In this document: piece by piece, positions 14,191 through 15,545 of the stretch | Layout of the letters: each line of letters begins with the position of its first letter | Position numbering within the stretch: the first letter of the stretch is position 1 | DNA from: Dehalococcoidia bacterium | Lineage (GTDB): Bacteria; Chloroflexota; Dehalococcoidia; Dehalococcoidales; UBA1222 | Direction: 5' to 3' | DNA length: 15,545 nt | Assembly (NCBI GenBank): GCA_009776515.1 | Contig: WRNP01000001.1 | Location: forward strand, 41,326-56,870 | Notes under the pieces: generated by a model | Databases searched by the model: none | What the model saw: only the letters and a program-made list of their open reading frames with translations | Told to the model about the DNA's origin: nothing | Translations under genes and position numbers: made by a program

Positions 14191-14673
14191 TTGGAGCATC
14201 TGTGGGCACCGTGGCGCATGGCTTACATTGAGCAAGCGCAAAATGCAGGAGATAGGTGCATCCTGTGCGATAAGCCGAGAGAGGCACAGGACGAAGCCAA
14301 TTTCATCTTATTCCGAGGACGCTTTAACTTCGTGATTATGAACGCTTTTCCCTACAATAACGGACATCTAATGGTTGCCCCCCTTGCCCACACCACACAG
14401 CTCTCCATATTGGAAGATAACGCCCGCCAAGAGCATATCGACATAGTAAGCCGCTGTGCCGACATACTTAAAGAAGCACTCCGACCAGCAGGCTTTAACA
14501 TCGGTCTTAACCTGGGACGGGTGGCCGGAGCCGGAGTTGACCAGCATCTCCACTGTCACATCGTGCCGCGCTGGGAGGGGGATGTCAACTTCATGCCCGT
14601 GCTGGCAGATGTCCGGGTAATCAACCAGGCCATCGCGGATACGTATAAACATCTTAGGCCATTCTTTGCCTAA
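14191..14673 (+). CDS. HIT domain protein, Ap4A phosphorylase-like
   Basis: This 160-aa histidine triad protein resembles the Rv2613c group of diadenosine tetraphosphate phosphorylases. It opens with LWAPWRMAYI, then a CILC pair (C23, C26, probable zinc site), NAFPYNNGHLMVAPLAH (51-67), LNLGRVAGAGVDQHLHCHIVPRW (107-128) and GDVNFMPVLAD. The triad is H119, H121, H123, with H121 the predicted nucleophile. Such enzymes cleave Ap4A-type dinucleotides in the cytoplasm. It is clearly distinct from the 114-aa Hint-type protein at 1640-1984. The TTG start at 14191 is supported by AGGAGG at 14180-14185. It is divergent from the radical SAM gene and no terminator follows closely. Confidence 0.93.
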   Translation: MEHLWAPWRMAYIEQAQNAGDRCILCDKPREAQDEANFILFRGRFNFVIMNAFPYNNGHLMVAPLAHTTQLSILEDNARQEHIDIVSRCADILKEALRPAGFNIGLNLGRVAGAGVDQHLHCHIVPRWEGDVNFMPVLADVRVINQAIADTYKHLRPFFA

Positions 14674-14823
14674 AAGTAAAAGTGTCCACTAAAGGCGATG
14701 CGTCATAAGGAAACAACGGCAGAGTATCACCGAGCCAGGCGAACGGAATCAGTTGGCATCGGTTTCAGTTAAGCTTGGTGTCCCTTTGTTTCAGGCAGCG
14801 CCCTCATGTGACACCTCCCAGCT

Positions 14824-14921
14824 CCCCACCACTCCTGGGGTTTCCAAAGGGGTCGCAGCCCCCTAGACACACGCCGACTTTCGCAGAAAGTCCAGTGTGT
14901 TATGCCAGTATTCCGGCTGGC
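14824..14921. repeat. Cluster of four consecutive stem-loops in intergenic DNA
   Basis: The 308-nt gap 14674-14981 has no credible gene but holds four adjacent perfect inverted repeats. They are CCCCA/TGGGG (14824-14828, 14836-14840), AGGGG/CCCCT (14848-14852, 14860-14864), a long stem ACACAC plus GACTTTC with GAAAGTC plus GTGTGT (14867-14900, loop GCA), and GCCAG/CTGGC (14904-14908, 14917-14921). No T tract follows on either strand, so simple terminators are not indicated. A REP-like repeat or a structured RNA are both possible. I see nothing in 14674-14823. Confidence 0.6.
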
Positions 14922-14981
14922 GAGAGGGAAGGAATGGGTGTTTTGACATAAAGAGCTGACGATGTAATCTTGCCCAGGTTG

Positions 14982-15545
14982 CTATGAGCGGTGCCACCAA
15001 CCATTATCTAAGGGATTTAGATTTTCGATTATTACCATCGCATCTGCTCGGTTATTTGCTGGAGCGCATATTATTAATCCATGATCTTGATTCCAGATGT
15101 CAGTATTATGCCCCTCATACACGCTTATGATTAAGGTGTCTAGGCTTGTGGTGCATATTATCCATCCCAAATGTTTAATGGTTTCACCGCTCAGAAAAAC
15201 CAGCGGGCTGGCAGGGTTGGGCGGGAGCCATGCGATCCATGCATTATGGCCATAATCAGTATAGTCGTAGCCTTCAATTGAAAAGCGCCCCCTATAATCA
15301 CTAGACTGATTCCCGAAGAGATAACGCCTAAACTCTCCCTTGATCGCTATCTCTATTATCCTATCATCGTCAGGATCACCGTTCATTCGAAACTGTACAC
15401 CGGTAAGCGTAATCTCAATGTCCTTTGAAATGGGCGTATTATAGACCTGAGTTTTGCACGCTTTTCTACTATAAATCCTGCTCGGTCCTGGATCTGGGAG
15501 GGCATCCCCGCTTGGGCTTGGGTTTTTGCCGCGAAATATAAGTAG
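14982..15545 (-). CDS. Hypothetical protein, 5' end outside the window
   Basis: An open minus-strand frame runs from a TAG at 14982 to the window edge without a stop, giving 187 visible residues. The upstream part reads like a Pro/Ser/Gly-rich linker (GKNPSPSGDALPDPGPS). A domain follows with alternating hydrophobic residues typical of beta strands (SKDIEITLTGVQFRMNGDP, then RIIEIAIKGEFRRYLFG). The C-terminal part has many Trp, Tyr and Asn residues and ends ENLNPLDNGWWHRS. An ATG at 15386 could start a 134-aa version, but the coherent sequence before it argues that the true start lies beyond 15545. I do not recognise the family, and no signal peptide or membrane segment is visible in this part. 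Confidence 0.65.
   Translation of the reverse strand, partial: LLIFRGKNPSPSGDALPDPGPSRIYSRKACKTQVYNTPISKDIEITLTGVQFRMNGDPDDDRIIEIAIKGEFRRYLFGNQSSDYRGRFSIEGYDYTDYGHNAWIAWLPPNPASPLVFLSGETIKHLGWIICTTSLDTLIISVYEGHNTDIWNQDHGLIICAPANNRADAMVIIENLNPLDNGWWHRS

Overview
This is a bacterial chromosomal window of ordinary, densely packed housekeeping genes. The gene set includes a two-subunit class I fumarase, an ApgM-type phosphoglycerate mutase superfamily protein, a GyrA with intact active-site and GyrA-box motifs, a TIGR03960-like radical SAM protein and GT-C membrane glycosyltransferases. TTG starts with strong Shine-Dalgarno (SD) sites are mixed with SD-less starts, and the tRNA gene does not encode its CCA end. 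Together this suggests an anaerobic Chloroflexota-like lineage, perhaps Dehalococcoidia-related. That placement is inference from gene content, not a measured phylogeny. I see no phage, insertion sequence, CRISPR array or defence system.

Layout. Positions 1-80 end an upstream transcript at an intrinsic terminator. Positions 173-1984 (+) hold the fumarase alpha and beta genes, overlapping by four bases, and a small HIT protein. Positions 2084-4719 (-) hold two translationally coupled GT-C type membrane glycosyltransferases with a good promoter directly at the first start codon. A tRNA-Pro(CGG) gene at 5052-5126 (-) diverges from 5208-8101 (+), which carries an ApgM-like protein, a small zinc-ribbon protein and aspartokinase. 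Positions 8340-11952 (-) carry a TPR protein, gyrA and an Nfu-type iron-sulfur scaffold protein, from a promoter embedded in an inverted repeat to a terminator. Positions 12180-13970 (-) hold a large radical SAM protein with its own promoter and terminator, divergent from an Ap4A-phosphorylase-like HIT gene (14191-14673, +). The right end holds a cluster of stem-loops and the 3' part of an unknown protein gene that runs off the window.

How the genes fit together. Fumarase serves central carbon metabolism. The ApgM-like protein next to aspartokinase suggests it may act as the alternative homoserine kinase of threonine synthesis rather than in glycolysis. Aspartokinase appears to carry an internal ribosome start that would make a separate regulatory beta subunit. 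The best second looks are the ATA start of the fumarase beta gene, two probable leaderless mRNAs, the internal lysC start with its structured leader, the operator-like repeat over the TPR-gyrA promoter, and the four-hairpin cluster at 14824-14921. I did not find a convincing new multi-gene system.
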